Shown one piece after another: positions 1 through 8,766 of a stretch of DNA of 64,000 nucleotides. Source of the DNA: Arthrobacter citreus. GTDB lineage: Bacteria; Actinomycetota; Actinomycetes; Actinomycetales; Micrococcaceae. The stretch covers positions 372,001 through 436,000 of the forward strand of contig NZ_CP151657.1 in the NCBI RefSeq assembly GCF_038405225.1, in the 5' to 3' direction. Every line of letters begins with the position of its first letter. Within the stretch, counting starts at the first letter, position 1. The notes under the pieces were generated by a model. That model saw only the letters and a program-made list of their open reading frames with translations, was not told the origin of the DNA and made no database searches. Made by a program: the position numbers and the translations under genes.

Positions 1-570
1 GCGGGCATTGCGGTCATAGCAGGCACCGGTTCGGTGGCCTGGGGGCTGAACCCTGCCGGACAGGAAGCCCGGTGCGGAGGATGGGGCTACCTGCTCGGTG
101 ACGAGGGCAGCGGCTACTGGGTGGCGCGGGAAGCGGTGCGTCATACCCTGCGCACCTTCAACCTCGGCGGGGAGCCGGATGAGCTGGGCGCTGGTCTGAT
201 GCGGGCATGTTCGGTGACCGGGCCGGTACAGCTCATTTCGCTCTTCCATTCCCGCGAAACCGGACGGCGCTACTGGGCAGCCAAAGCCGGCGTCGTGTTC
301 GACGCGGCGCTGCAGGGAAACCCCGCCGCCGTAGAAATCGTGGCGGCCGCATCCCGTCATCTGGCCGGGCTGGCAGCGGACACCGCCCGCATGCTGGGCA
401 TCGACGGCCCCGTGGTGGTGGGCGGCGGCATGGGCATGCACCAGCCGCTGCTCCAGGAGCAGCTGCGGCAGGACCTGGAACGGGCAGGGCTGCGGGAGAT
501 CCGCTTCCTGCACCGTGATCCGGTCCACGGGGCCGGCTTCCTTGCGGCAGGGGATGCGCCGCGTGGCTGA
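1..570 (+). CDS. BadF/BadG-type ATPase, N-acetylglucosamine kinase-like (5' truncated by window)
   Basis: The reading frame is open from base 1, so the gene begins outside the window; about 189 C-terminal residues are present. The first residues read AGIAVIAGTGSVAWG, the adenosine/phosphate motif of the BadF/BadG/BcrA/BcrD ATPase superfamily, whose sugar-kinase members phosphorylate N-acetylglucosamine with ATP. A second glycine-rich stretch (VVVGGGMGMH) near the C-terminus fits the ASKHA-fold adenosine-binding loop. The stop codon lies inside the next gene, so the two are probably co-transcribed. GlcNAc as substrate is inferred from the family; other amino sugars or glucosamine are possible. 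The family call is firm, the substrate is not. Confidence 0.75.
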   Translation, partial: AGIAVIAGTGSVAWGLNPAGQEARCGGWGYLLGDEGSGYWVAREAVRHTLRTFNLGGEPDELGAGLMRACSVTGPVQLISLFHSRETGRRYWAAKAGVVFDAALQGNPAAVEIVAAASRHLAGLAADTARMLGIDGPVVVGGGMGMHQPLLQEQLRQDLERAGLREIRFLHRDPVHGAGFLAAGDAPRG

Positions 571-1012
571 TGACTTCGACGTCCGGGTCGGCGCCTATGC
601 CGTCATCATCCGGGACGGCAGCATCCTGCTGTCGCACTGGAACGACCACGGCTACTCGGGCTGGACGCTTCCCGGCGGCGGCCTGGAGCTGAAGGAAGAC
701 GCGCCGGCCGCCGTCGTGCGCGAAGTCCGTGAGGAAACCGGATACGGCGTCGAAACCCAGGAGCTCCTGGGCGTGGACAGCATCTTCATTCCGCCCGAGC
801 GGCGTTTCCCCGGCGAAAAGCCGCGGTTGCTGCACGCACTGCGGATCATTTACCGCGCCCGCGTCACCTCGGGAACACTGACCCATGAGCTTGCCGGCAG
901 CACCGATGAGGCGGCCTGGGTGGCCCTGGACCAAGTTTCCGGGCTGGGCGCCACGCCGCTGGTGCAGGTGGGGCTTAAGCTGGCCATCCACAACGCCGTC
1001 CGCTCCGAATGA
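554..1012 (+). CDS. Nudix hydrolase
   Basis: A 152-residue protein with a complete Nudix box: G, five residues, E, seven residues, then REVREETGY, so all the glutamates that bind the divalent metal are present. Nudix enzymes cleave nucleoside diphosphates linked to another moiety; the substrate cannot be read from the sequence. The ATG at 554 is preferred because it has a GGCAGGGG purine stretch just upstream and gives a compact domain (RVGAYAVII begins the first strand); an ATG at 515 would add 13 residues unlike a Nudix N-terminus. The start overlaps the end of the sugar kinase by 17 bases, suggesting translational coupling. Confidence 0.85.
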   Translation: MRRVADDFDVRVGAYAVIIRDGSILLSHWNDHGYSGWTLPGGGLELKEDAPAAVVREVREETGYGVETQELLGVDSIFIPPERRFPGEKPRLLHALRIIYRARVTSGTLTHELAGSTDEAAWVALDQVSGLGATPLVQVGLKLAIHNAVRSE

Positions 1013-1109
1013 ACAACTGGACTACTCCAACCCTGTGTCCTACCGTTTGAACTCACGGCAGGACACCAGCTCCGCAGGACCCCCCAAGATTCCAACGGAA
1101 GGCCTCCCC

Positions 1110-2252
1110 ATGACCCCGACGGACCCCGCACGCCGGACCGCCGAGCCGATGATCAGTTTCCGCGGCGTGACCAAGTCCTATGCCGGATCTCCGGCTCCCG
1201 CAGTGGATGGCCTGAGTTTGGACATCGCCCGCGGTTCCGTGACGGTATTTGTCGGTCCGTCCGGCTGCGGCAAGACCACCTCGCTGCGGATGATCAACCG
1301 CATGATCGACCCCACCGCCGGCTCCATCACCGTGGATGGCACCAATGTCAGCGAGGTCAAAGCGCCGGAGCTGAGGCGGTCCATGGGGTACGTCATGCAG
1401 TCCGCCGGCCTGATGCCGCACCGCACCGTGCTGGACAACGTGGCCACGGTGCCCCGGCTGCTCGGCCAGTCCAAGGCGCGGGCGCGGGCCAGGGCAGCGG
1501 AACTGCTCGACGTCGTCGGGCTCGCTTCGGCCCTGGGCGGACGCTACCCGGGCCAGCTGTCCGGCGGACAGCAGCAGCGGGTGGGCGTGGCCCGCGCACT
1601 CGCCGCGGACCCGCCCGTGCTGCTCATGGATGAACCGTTCAGCGCCGTGGACCCCGTGGTCCGGGCCGAGCTGCAGGAAGAGCTGCTGCGGCTGCAGCGT
1701 GACCTGGCCAAGACGATTGTCTTTGTCACCCATGACATTGACGAAGCAACCATTCTCGGCGACAAGGTTGCCGTGTTTGCCGTGGGCGGGCGGCTGGCGC
1801 AGTACGCCGCGCCCGAGGAGATCCTGCGGGCCCCGGTGGATGACTTCGTGGCCGGATTTGTCGGCCGGGACCGGGGCTTCCGGCATCTGTCCTTCCAAGC
1901 GGGCTCCGATGTTCCGCTGCATCCGGTCCAGCTGCTGGATCCGGCCCGGCTGGCGGATCCGGCGGTGGCCGTGACCGGGAACTGGGCGCTGGCGGTTGAC
2001 GACGGCGGCCGGCCGCTGGGCTGGGTCCCGGCCCGGGACCGGGCTGCCGTGACAACACCGGACCGGCTGGTGCCGGGCGGCTCGCTGTACCGGGAAGGCG
2101 AGAACCTGCGCAAGGCCCTCGATGCCGCGCTGTCATCACCCGCCGGGATCGGCGTGGCAGTGGACAGCGAACAGCGGGTCATCGGTGCCATCCGGCCCAA
2201 CGAGGTGCTGGCCCTAATCGAGCAGGCCCGGCTGCAGCGGAGCGGAGGCTGA
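1110..2252 (+). CDS. Osmoprotectant (glycine betaine/choline) ABC transporter ATP-binding protein
   Basis: 380 residues. Walker A is GPSGCGKT at 49-56, the Q-loop is YVMQSAG near 94-100, the ABC signature is LSGGQQQ at 150-156, Walker B is VLLMDEPF near 170-177, and the H-loop lies in FVTHD. The region after about residue 270 resembles the degenerate CBS-type regulatory segment of OpuCA/ProV proteins, which sense ionic strength in characterised members. The reading frame is open further upstream, but ATG 1110 (or 1149) starts at the conserved MISFRGVTKSY region after a purine-rich ACGGAAGG. First gene of a four-gene operon (ATPase, permease, permease, binding protein), the order typical of OpuC/OpuB systems. 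Confidence 0.88.
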   Translation: MTPTDPARRTAEPMISFRGVTKSYAGSPAPAVDGLSLDIARGSVTVFVGPSGCGKTTSLRMINRMIDPTAGSITVDGTNVSEVKAPELRRSMGYVMQSAGLMPHRTVLDNVATVPRLLGQSKARARARAAELLDVVGLASALGGRYPGQLSGGQQQRVGVARALAADPPVLLMDEPFSAVDPVVRAELQEELLRLQRDLAKTIVFVTHDIDEATILGDKVAVFAVGGRLAQYAAPEEILRAPVDDFVAGFVGRDRGFRHLSFQAGSDVPLHPVQLLDPARLADPAVAVTGNWALAVDDGGRPLGWVPARDRAAVTTPDRLVPGGSLYREGENLRKALDAALSSPAGIGVAVDSEQRVIGAIRPNEVLALIEQARLQRSGG

Positions 2253-2253
2253 G

Positions 2254-3027
2254 ATGGAGTGGTTCCTCGCCCACACTGACCAGGTGTTCCGGCTGACCGG
2301 ACTGCACCTGTACCAGTCAATTGTGCCGCTGGTGCTGGGCGTCGTCATCGCGGTGCCCCTGGCGGCCCTGATCCGCAGCAACCGGCGGCTGAGCGGGGCG
2401 GTGCTCGCCACCGGCTCGCTGCTCTACACCATCCCGTCCCTGGCCCTTTTCGTGACGCTGCCCGCCATCCTGGGCACCCGGATCCTGGACATCAGCAACA
2501 TCATCATTGCGCTGACCATCTATGCCGTGGCCCTGATGCTGCGGGTGGCCGTTGACGCCTTCAACTCGGTTGACGACGGCGTGCGGCAGGCTGCGACGGC
2601 GATGGGATACCGGCCGCTGCGCCGGTTCCTGACCGTGGACCTGCCGCTGTCGGTTCCGGTCCTGATTGCCGGGCTGCGCGTGGTTTCGGTCAGCAACATT
2701 TCGATGGTCAGCGTGGGGGCACTGATTGGCGTGGAAAACCTGGGCTTCTTCTTCCGCGACGGACTGCGGCGGTATTTCATCACCGAGATTGTGGTTGGCA
2801 TCGTCGCCACCCTGGTGCTGGCGTTCCTGATGGACCTGGTCTTCGTGCTCCTGCAGCGCGCCCTGACCCCCTGGCTGCGGGCTGGACGACGCGGAAGCAC
2901 CTCCGCCGTGGGACCGGACGGGGACAACCCGGCAGGACGCAGCAGCACCGGCAGCACCGGCGGCGGATCCCGGGTGCCGGGGAGCACGCTGGCCACCGCC
3001 CCCGACGCCGCACTAAAGGGGGCCTGA
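2254..3027 (+). CDS. Osmoprotectant ABC transporter permease (OpuCB type)
   Basis: 257 residues with about five to six membrane segments. The central EAA-like loop contains GVRQAATAMGYRPLRRF, the stretch that docks on the ATPase in binding-protein-dependent permeases. It starts two bases after the ATPase stop and has GGAGG (in GCGGAGGCTG) directly ahead, so it is translated with the upstream gene. The last 40 residues are a glycine/serine/threonine-rich, low-complexity tail (GSTGGGSRVPG) not needed for transport. It should form the membrane channel with the following permease. Confidence 0.88.
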   Translation: MEWFLAHTDQVFRLTGLHLYQSIVPLVLGVVIAVPLAALIRSNRRLSGAVLATGSLLYTIPSLALFVTLPAILGTRILDISNIIIALTIYAVALMLRVAVDAFNSVDDGVRQAATAMGYRPLRRFLTVDLPLSVPVLIAGLRVVSVSNISMVSVGALIGVENLGFFFRDGLRRYFITEIVVGIVATLVLAFLMDLVFVLLQRALTPWLRAGRRGSTSAVGPDGDNPAGRSSTGSTGGGSRVPGSTLATAPDAALKGA

Positions 3028-3029
3028 CC

Positions 3030-3821
3030 ATGCCCGTAACCATCCCGCGCACCGAGTACACCAGCACCAGCGCCATGGGCCAGGGCTGGGAATGGCTCAC
3101 CGACCCGGCCAACTGGACAGGAGCCGCCGGAATTCCGCTGCGCACCATGGAACATCTGCAGTACACCGGCCTGACCCTGCTGATTGCGGTTGCCATCGCC
3201 GTCCCGCTGGGCCTCTACATCGGCCACACCGGCCGCGGCCAGGTTGCGGTTGTTGCCGTCTCGGGCCTGCTGCGCGCCCTGCCAACCCTCGGAATGCTGA
3301 CCCTGTTCGTGCTGCTCGCCGGGTTGGGCCTGATGCCGCCCATCTGGTCCCTGGTCCTGTTGGCGGTTCCGCCGCTGCTGGCGGGAACTTACTCGGGGAT
3401 CGCCGCGGTGGACCGCAGCATCGTGGATTCAGCTCGCAGCATGGGCATGACCGAACTGCAGATCCTGTTCCGGGTGGAAGTGCCCAACGGCATGAAGGTG
3501 ATGTTCGGCGGGCTGCGCGGCGCCACCCTGCAGGTGGTGGCCACCGCGGCGGTGGTAGCCGTCATCAACCTTGGGGGGCTGGGCCGGTACCTCATCGACG
3601 GGCTGGCCCTGGGCGACTACGGCCGGGTCTTTGGCGGTGCGGTCATCATCGCCGTGCTGGCGCTCGCCGTCGACGGCATGATTGCGTTGGCAGCACGGTT
3701 TGTCATTTCACCCGGTCTCCAAGACCGCCACCCTTCTCCGGCGGCTGCCGCCGCCGATAAAGCACCCATACCTACCGGAAGCGGAACTGCCGCCGCCGGC
3801 TCACTAGGAGGAAAATCATGA
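3030..3821 (+). CDS. Osmoprotectant ABC transporter permease (OpuCD type)
   Basis: 263 residues with an N-terminal soluble stretch of about 45 residues and then five to six membrane helices. SARSMGMTELQILFRVEVP is the EAA-type cytoplasmic loop. Second permease of the operon, two bases after its partner; two different permeases are characteristic of the OpuC/OsmU class. The gene ends in an ATGA overlap with the binding-protein gene, and its last codons also contain the TAGGAGGA ribosome-binding site of that gene. Confidence 0.88.
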   Translation: MPVTIPRTEYTSTSAMGQGWEWLTDPANWTGAAGIPLRTMEHLQYTGLTLLIAVAIAVPLGLYIGHTGRGQVAVVAVSGLLRALPTLGMLTLFVLLAGLGLMPPIWSLVLLAVPPLLAGTYSGIAAVDRSIVDSARSMGMTELQILFRVEVPNGMKVMFGGLRGATLQVVATAAVVAVINLGGLGRYLIDGLALGDYGRVFGGAVIIAVLALAVDGMIALAARFVISPGLQDRHPSPAAAAADKAPIPTGSGTAAAGSLGGKS

Positions 3822-4783
3822 TGCAGCACACGCGCCGGAACCCCCGGCGGAAGGGCCTGGCCACCCTGGCCGGAGGCTTCACCCTGGCCCTTGTCCTGGC
3901 CGGCTGCAGCGGCGGCGGCGGAGGTGACCCGCTGGCGTCGGAAGAGCCGTCGGAAACGGCGGCCGCCGGGAGCACCGAGACCATTGTGGTGGGTTCGGCT
4001 GACTTCCCCGAGTCCAGCACCCTCGCCGAAATCTATGCAGGCGCACTGAACGGCGCCGGCATCCAGGCCGAGACCAAGCTGGGCATTGGTTCACGCGAGG
4101 TATACCTTCCCGCACTCGAAGACGGGTCCATTGACCTGATCCCGGAATACACCGGAGCGCTGCTCGTGGGAGTGGACTCGGATACTGAACTGGTGGACGC
4201 CGGCGAAATTGTCGATGCCCTGCCCGCAGCCCTGCCGGAGGGGCTGGTCATCCTGGAGGCCTCGGATGCGGAGAACAAGGACGCGATGGTGGTCACCCAG
4301 GCCACGGCCGAAAAGTATCAGTTGGAGAGCATCGAGGACCTGGCCAAGGTCTGCGACCAGCTGACGCTGGCCGCACCTGCGGAGTTCCAGGAACGAGCCC
4401 AGGGCCTGCCCGGCCTGGAGGAGAAGTACGGCTGCGTCTTCAAGGAGTTCACCCCCATCGGTGACAGCGGCGGCCCGCTCACCGTGGACGCCCTGCTGAA
4501 GGACGAGGTGCAGGTGGCCGACATCTACACAACCACCCCCGCCATCGAGGAAAACGACCTGGTGGTCCTGGAGGATCCGAAGCAGAACTGGCCCGCCCAG
4601 CAGGTGGTGCCGCTGGCCTCCGGCGACGCACTGTCGGACGAAGCCACAGAGGTGCTGAACCAGGTGTCGGCACAGCTGACCACCGAGGACCTGATCGAGC
4701 TGAACCAGGCCGTGAGCGGGGACCAGAAAATGGACCCCAGCGAAGCGGCCCGGATGTGGCTTGAGGAAAAGGGCTTCGCCTAA
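3818..4783 (+). CDS. Osmoprotectant ABC transporter substrate-binding lipoprotein (OpuCC/OsmX type)
   Basis: 321 residues with a lipoprotein signal: basic start, hydrophobic stretch and lipobox LVLAGC, so Cys30 is the predicted lipidated residue. The mature part has the QAT-family features (VVGSADFPESSTLAEIYAG, then LIPEYTGALL) found in glycine betaine, choline and carnitine binders. The start ATG at 3818 overlaps the preceding stop; a second ATG follows at 3821, and TAGGAGGA six bases upstream serves either. It is the last gene of the operon, followed by a terminator at 4809-4847. Which quaternary amine is bound cannot be decided by eye. Confidence 0.88.
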   Translation: MMQHTRRNPRRKGLATLAGGFTLALVLAGCSGGGGGDPLASEEPSETAAAGSTETIVVGSADFPESSTLAEIYAGALNGAGIQAETKLGIGSREVYLPALEDGSIDLIPEYTGALLVGVDSDTELVDAGEIVDALPAALPEGLVILEASDAENKDAMVVTQATAEKYQLESIEDLAKVCDQLTLAAPAEFQERAQGLPGLEEKYGCVFKEFTPIGDSGGPLTVDALLKDEVQVADIYTTTPAIEENDLVVLEDPKQNWPAQQVVPLASGDALSDEATEVLNQVSAQLTTEDLIELNQAVSGDQKMDPSEAARMWLEEKGFA

Positions 4784-4808
4784 GCCCTGACCGCACGGTT
4801 ACCCCTCA

Positions 4809-4847
4809 AGGACCCCCTTTTCGCTTCACATGCGCAAAGGGGGTCCT
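4809..4847 (+). terminator. Terminator of the osmoprotectant operon
   Basis: AGGACCCCCTTT at 4809-4820 pairs perfectly with AAAGGGGGTCCT at 4836-4847 around a 15-base loop. It lies 26 bases after the binding-protein stop. No long T-run follows, which is common in high-GC actinobacteria. Confidence 0.8.
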
Positions 4848-4869
4848 CTGTCTGTGGCAACATGTTTGA

Positions 4870-6087
4870 ATGGCAGAATTCAAGCAGTCGCACAAGCTCC
4901 ACAACGTTCTCTATGACATCCGCGGCCCCCTGCTGGAGCATGCCCAGCGCATGGAGGCGGCAGGCCACCGGATCCTGAAGCTGAACATCGGCAACCCGGC
5001 GCCGTTCGGTTTCGAGGCGCCGGAGGCCATCCTCGTGGACATGGTGCGGCACCTGCCCAAAGCCCAGGGGTACAGCGACTCCCGGGGCCTCTTTTCCGCA
5101 CGCACCGCCGTCGTCCAGTACTACCAAAGCCGCGGTATCCAGAGCATCGACGTCGACGACGTGTACCTGGGCAACGGCGTGAGCGAACTGATCACCCTGT
5201 CCATGCAGGCCCTGCTGAACAACGGCGACGAAATCCTGGTGCCGGCACCGGACTATCCGCTGTGGACCGCTTCAGTGTCGCTGGCCGGCGGCACGGCCGT
5301 GCACTACCTCTGCGACGAGGACGCGCACTGGTGGCCCGACGTCGAGGACCTCGAGTCCAAGATCACCGACCGCACCAAGGGCATTGTGCTGATCAACCCG
5401 AACAACCCCACCGGGGCGGTGTACCCGGAGCACATCGTCAAGGAGATCGTGAACCTGGCGCGCAAGCACGGGCTCATCATTTTCTCGGACGAAATCTACG
5501 AAAAAATCCTGTACGACGACGCCGTGCACATCAATTCAGCGTCCATCACCGGCGACGACGTCCTGTGCCTGACCTTCAGCGGACTGTCCAAGGCCTACCG
5601 CATTGCCGGCTACCGCAGCGGCTGGATGGCGATCTCGGGACCCAAGCACGAGGCCGCCGACTACATCGAGGGCATCAACCTGCTGGCCAACATGCGCCTG
5701 TGCGCCAACGTGCCGGGCCAGCACGCCATCCAAACGGCGCTGGGCGGGTACCAGAGCATCAACGACCTGATCCTGCCCGGCGGCCGGCTCAAGGCCCAGC
5801 GGGACCTCGCCCACAAGATGCTCAACGACATTCCCGGGGTCAGCTGCGAACTGTCCATGGGCGCGCTGTACCTGTTCCCGAAGCTGGATCCGGAGGTCTA
5901 TCCGATCGAAAGCGACGAGCAGTTTGCCCTGGACCTGCTCAAGCAGCAGAAGATCCTGATCTCCGTGGGAACGGCGTTCAACTGGGTGCGCCCGGACCAC
6001 TTCCGGATGGTCACGCTGCCGAACGTGGAGGACATCGAGGATGCCATGATCCGGCTCGGCGAGTTCCTGGCCAGCTACAAGCAGTAA
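4870..6087 (+). CDS. Class I aminotransferase, alanine-transaminase (AlaT/AlaA) type
   Basis: 405 residues, PLP fold type I. LKLNIGNPAPFGF near the start and YSDSRGLFSAR are hallmarks of AlaT/AlaA-like glutamate-pyruvate transaminases. NPNNPTGAVY is the substrate-arginine/phosphate region, FSDEIYEKI holds the pyridine-binding Asp, and SGLSKAYRIAGYRSGW holds the PLP lysine, Lys241. No clear Shine-Dalgarno precedes the ATG, so initiation may be leaderless or weak. Monocistronic: it follows a terminator and converges on xseB with a 10-base gap. It would connect alanine and glutamate pools; valine-pyruvate activity is possible. Confidence 0.85.
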   Translation: MAEFKQSHKLHNVLYDIRGPLLEHAQRMEAAGHRILKLNIGNPAPFGFEAPEAILVDMVRHLPKAQGYSDSRGLFSARTAVVQYYQSRGIQSIDVDDVYLGNGVSELITLSMQALLNNGDEILVPAPDYPLWTASVSLAGGTAVHYLCDEDAHWWPDVEDLESKITDRTKGIVLINPNNPTGAVYPEHIVKEIVNLARKHGLIIFSDEIYEKILYDDAVHINSASITGDDVLCLTFSGLSKAYRIAGYRSGWMAISGPKHEAADYIEGINLLANMRLCANVPGQHAIQTALGGYQSINDLILPGGRLKAQRDLAHKMLNDIPGVSCELSMGALYLFPKLDPEVYPIESDEQFALDLLKQQKILISVGTAFNWVRPDHFRMVTLPNVEDIEDAMIRLGEFLASYKQ

Positions 6088-6097
6088 CCGCCGCAGG

Positions 6098-6406
6098 CTA
6101 CTCGGCGCGTGCCTGGTCCCGGGCCGCGTCGAGCCTGCGCCGTGCGCCCTCGAGCCATGACTCGCAGCGCGTTGCCAGCTGTTCGCCGCGCTCCCACAGG
6201 GCCAGGGATTCCTCCAGCGATGCGCCGCCGGTTTCCAGCCGGCCGACCACCGAGACCAGTTCATCGCGCGCCTGCTCGTAGCTCATGGCTTCAATGTCGG
6301 CCGGAACTGCTGATGCTTCGTGTGCTGCGGGGTTCATATCGGTGCTGTCCTTCGGGTTGGAGTGTGCTGTGGGGTTCTGCGCGGGGGAGGAGGACGCTTC
6401 GCTCAT
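6098..6406 (-). CDS. xseB: Exodeoxyribonuclease VII small subunit
   Basis: 102 residues. The C-terminal 65 carry the XseB helical hairpin: [20 protein letters not shown], then [16 protein letters not shown]. An N-terminal 38-residue serine/alanine/proline-rich extension is unusual for a family of about 80 residues and has no recognised role. Exonuclease VII degrades single-stranded DNA to oligonucleotides from both ends; small subunits bind the large subunit's helices in several copies. The start overlaps the xseA stop by four bases (ATGA), the usual coupled arrangement. Confidence 0.93.
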   Translation of the reverse strand: MSEASSSPAQNPTAHSNPKDSTDMNPAAHEASAVPADIEAMSYEQARDELVSVVGRLETGGASLEESLALWERGEQLATRCESWLEGARRRLDAARDQARAE

Positions 6407-7686
6407 GCTGCGCCTTCCGCCGGGTCGGATTCGGCGGTGGCTGCCAGTTCGCCAACCGCCACCCGGATGCGCAGGTGTGCTGCGGCGGGAACAGCTGCCG
6501 CGTCCCGGACCACGGCGCCGTCGGCAAGCTGTACGACGGCGTAGCCGCGGTCCAGCGTGTTCTGCGGCGACAGGGCGCGCACCTGGGCCCGGAGGTGGGA
6601 AATGCGGTCGGTGTCCCGCCGGACCTCCGAGACCATGCAGGACAGGGCCCGTTCCCGCAGGCGAGTGACGTCCTGGGCCCGCCCGTCGATCATGGTTTCC
6701 GGTGCGGCCATGACGGGACGGGACCTGATGTGGTTCAGCCGTTCCTTTTCCCGGCCGACCGTCAGCTCCACGATGCGCCGCAGCTGGGCACGTGCGGCGC
6801 CGATGCGGTGCAGTTCCTCACCCACATCCGGCACAATCCGCTTGGCGGCGTCGGTGGGCGTGGAGGCGCGCAGGTCCGCCACCTCATCCAGCAGCGGCCG
6901 GTCCGCTTCGTGGCCGATGGCGCTGACCACCGGAGTCTGTGCCGCAGAGACCGCGCGGACCAGGTCCTCATGGCTGAACGGGAGCAGGTCCTCCAGCGAG
7001 CCGCCGCCGCGGGCAATGACAATCACGTCCACTTCGGGCATGGCGTCGAGCTGCGCCAGCGCACGGCTGACCTCGGCTACGGCGTTGACGCCCTGCACTG
7101 CCACTTCACGAACTTCGAAGGCCACAGCGGGCCAGCGGAGGGCGGCGTTGCGCATCACGTCCTTCATGGCATCGGAGTTGCGGCCGGTGATCAGCCCAAT
7201 CCGTGAAGGCAGCAGGGGCAGGGGAAGTTTCCGGTCCTCGCGGAACAGTCCCTCGGCCGCCAAGGACTGCCGCAGGCGTTCAATCCGGGCCAGCAGGTCA
7301 CCGATGCCAACCGGGCGGATGTCTCGTGTCTGCATGGACAGCCGTCCGGTCTTGACCCAAAAATCGGGCTTGACCTGGGCCACCACCCGGGCGCCGCGTT
7401 CGAGCGGAAGCTCCAGCCGGTTCATGACGGCGCTCCACACGGTGAGCGAGAGCGATATCTCCGCATCGACGTCGCGCAGTGTGATGTACGAGGCGTTGGC
7501 CCGCTTATTCAGCTCAATGACCTGCCCCTCCACCCAGGTGGCCGGGGCGCGGTCAATGTAGGTCTTGAGGTTCCGGGACAGCAGCTGCAGCGGCCAGGGG
7601 TTCTCGGGAGTTGTTTCCGCGGCAGTTTTCGGAAGGCTCGTGGGAGCGGTTTCATCGGGACCGGAGGGGTCTAGGGGGTCTTGCAT
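6403..7686 (-). CDS. xseA: Exodeoxyribonuclease VII large subunit
   Basis: 427 residues. An N-terminal OB-fold (about residues 30-125, including [12 protein letters not shown]) binds single-stranded DNA. The catalytic Exonuc_VII_L domain follows, with [32 protein letters not shown] and [13 protein letters not shown], the conserved signatures of the family. A helical region after about residue 270 binds XseB. The C-terminal [12 protein letters not shown] segment is also typical. The first 28 residues are a disordered Ser/Thr/Pro stretch. It is transcribed with xseB, and possibly with the small open frame just upstream. Confidence 0.94.
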   Translation of the reverse strand: MQDPLDPSGPDETAPTSLPKTAAETTPENPWPLQLLSRNLKTYIDRAPATWVEGQVIELNKRANASYITLRDVDAEISLSLTVWSAVMNRLELPLERGARVVAQVKPDFWVKTGRLSMQTRDIRPVGIGDLLARIERLRQSLAAEGLFREDRKLPLPLLPSRIGLITGRNSDAMKDVMRNAALRWPAVAFEVREVAVQGVNAVAEVSRALAQLDAMPEVDVIVIARGGGSLEDLLPFSHEDLVRAVSAAQTPVVSAIGHEADRPLLDEVADLRASTPTDAAKRIVPDVGEELHRIGAARAQLRRIVELTVGREKERLNHIRSRPVMAAPETMIDGRAQDVTRLRERALSCMVSEVRRDTDRISHLRAQVRALSPQNTLDRGYAVVQLADGAVVRDAAAVPAAAHLRIRVAVGELAATAESDPAEGAA

Positions 7687-7699
7687 AAGTTAATGTCTA

Positions 7700-7795
7700 T
7701 CAGGTGCCGCCCACAACGCGCGTGCCGAACCCGGACTGCTGGATTTCGGGCGTGCCGGCTGCCCCGCCTTGCTGAACCATGCTCTGCTGAACCAT
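7700..7795 (-). CDS. Possible 31-residue small protein upstream of xseA
   Basis: A short frame that begins with two repeats of MVQQ and ends 13 bases before the xseA start. It is preceded by GGAAGGGACACT, a good Shine-Dalgarno (GGAAGGG) with five bases of spacing, which is the main reason to list it. Composition is rich in Gly and Gln, with no membrane segment. It could be a leader peptide or a conserved small protein co-transcribed with xseAB; it could equally be chance. The frame remains open upstream into the opposite gene, but the strong ribosome-binding site favours the ATG at 7795. Confidence 0.3.
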   Translation of the reverse strand: MVQQSMVQQGGAAGTPEIQQSGFGTRVVGGT

Positions 7796-7835
7796 AGTGT
7801 CCCTTCCGCTCTGCGAAAGAACGAGGAAAGAATTT

Positions 7836-8675
7836 ATGCGAACTTTTGGTTCGGCGCTTCTTGGCCTGGTGGCCGTCCTGCTGGCGGTAGCCGCTTTCTG
7901 TTCCGCCTGGCTGTCGGAAAACGTGGTCTCCGACGACGGTTTCACCGCCCTGGGCCAGCCGCTGGGAACTGACGCCGCCTTTCAGCAGAACCTTTCCGAG
8001 GCGATCGGACGGCAGGCGGCCGAGAATCTGCAGGTGCCCGACGCCATCGCCGGTCTTGTCGAACCGCTGATTACCGGCGCCGTGCAGGGGGTGCAGGCGC
8101 TGCCCGAGTACCCCCAGGCGTGGAACGAAACACTGCGCCGCTCACACACCCAAACGTTCGACGGCGATGGTGCGATCGCGCTGGACGTGGCACCCCTGGT
8201 GGGGCTGGTGGTCAACGCCGTGGGCAGTGAAACCGGAATAGAGGTGGCCCCGCCCGAAACCTCGCCGGTGCCGCTTACCGGGGAGGACCGGCGCCAGTAC
8301 GTGGAATCGCTGGTGTCGGTGGCCGGCGCCTGGCCGTATCTGGCGCTCGGCGCCGCGGCTGCCGCCGTCCTGGCCCTGCTGGTTGCCAGGAGCCGGACCG
8401 CCGCAATGGCCTGGCTCGGCTTTGGGACGCTGCTCGCCGGGGGACTGATGTGGATCGGTGCGGGCAGTCTTCCGGCGCTCGCCGCCCGCCCGGCGTACGG
8501 CAGCGCCGTTGCCGAAACATTCGCTGCCGCTTTTTCCACCGAAGCTGCGGCAAGCCTGCAGGCCTGGACGATTCCCTTCCTCCTGGGGGCAGCGGTGCTG
8601 CTGGTTGTGGGACTGTTGGCACGGTCACTAAGTGGGGCCCGTGTGCGCCGCAGCGCCTACGGACGCCGCCCCTGA
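7836..8675 (+). CDS. Membrane protein of unknown function (four predicted helices)
   Basis: 279 residues. One N-terminal helix (GLVAVLLAVAAFCSAWL), a long extracytoplasmic domain of about 150 residues, then three helices after about residue 165. The short C-terminal tail is Arg-rich, predicted cytoplasmic. The ATG at 7836 is chosen because GAGGAAAG sits eight bases ahead; the in-frame start at 7797 would add 13 polar residues without such a site. It resembles actinobacterial integral membrane proteins of unknown function by topology only; I do not recognise a named domain. Divergent from xseAB. Confidence 0.7.
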   Translation: MRTFGSALLGLVAVLLAVAAFCSAWLSENVVSDDGFTALGQPLGTDAAFQQNLSEAIGRQAAENLQVPDAIAGLVEPLITGAVQGVQALPEYPQAWNETLRRSHTQTFDGDGAIALDVAPLVGLVVNAVGSETGIEVAPPETSPVPLTGEDRRQYVESLVSVAGAWPYLALGAAAAAVLALLVARSRTAAMAWLGFGTLLAGGLMWIGAGSLPALAARPAYGSAVAETFAAAFSTEAAASLQAWTIPFLLGAAVLLVVGLLARSLSGARVRRSAYGRRP

Positions 8676-8766
8676 ACAAGGAACCGGGGTATGCCGCAGG
8701 TGCGCCCATAGCGGACGCCCGGGCCTTAGGCCCATTCGATGCCGGGGCACCCGATAGCATGGAGGC

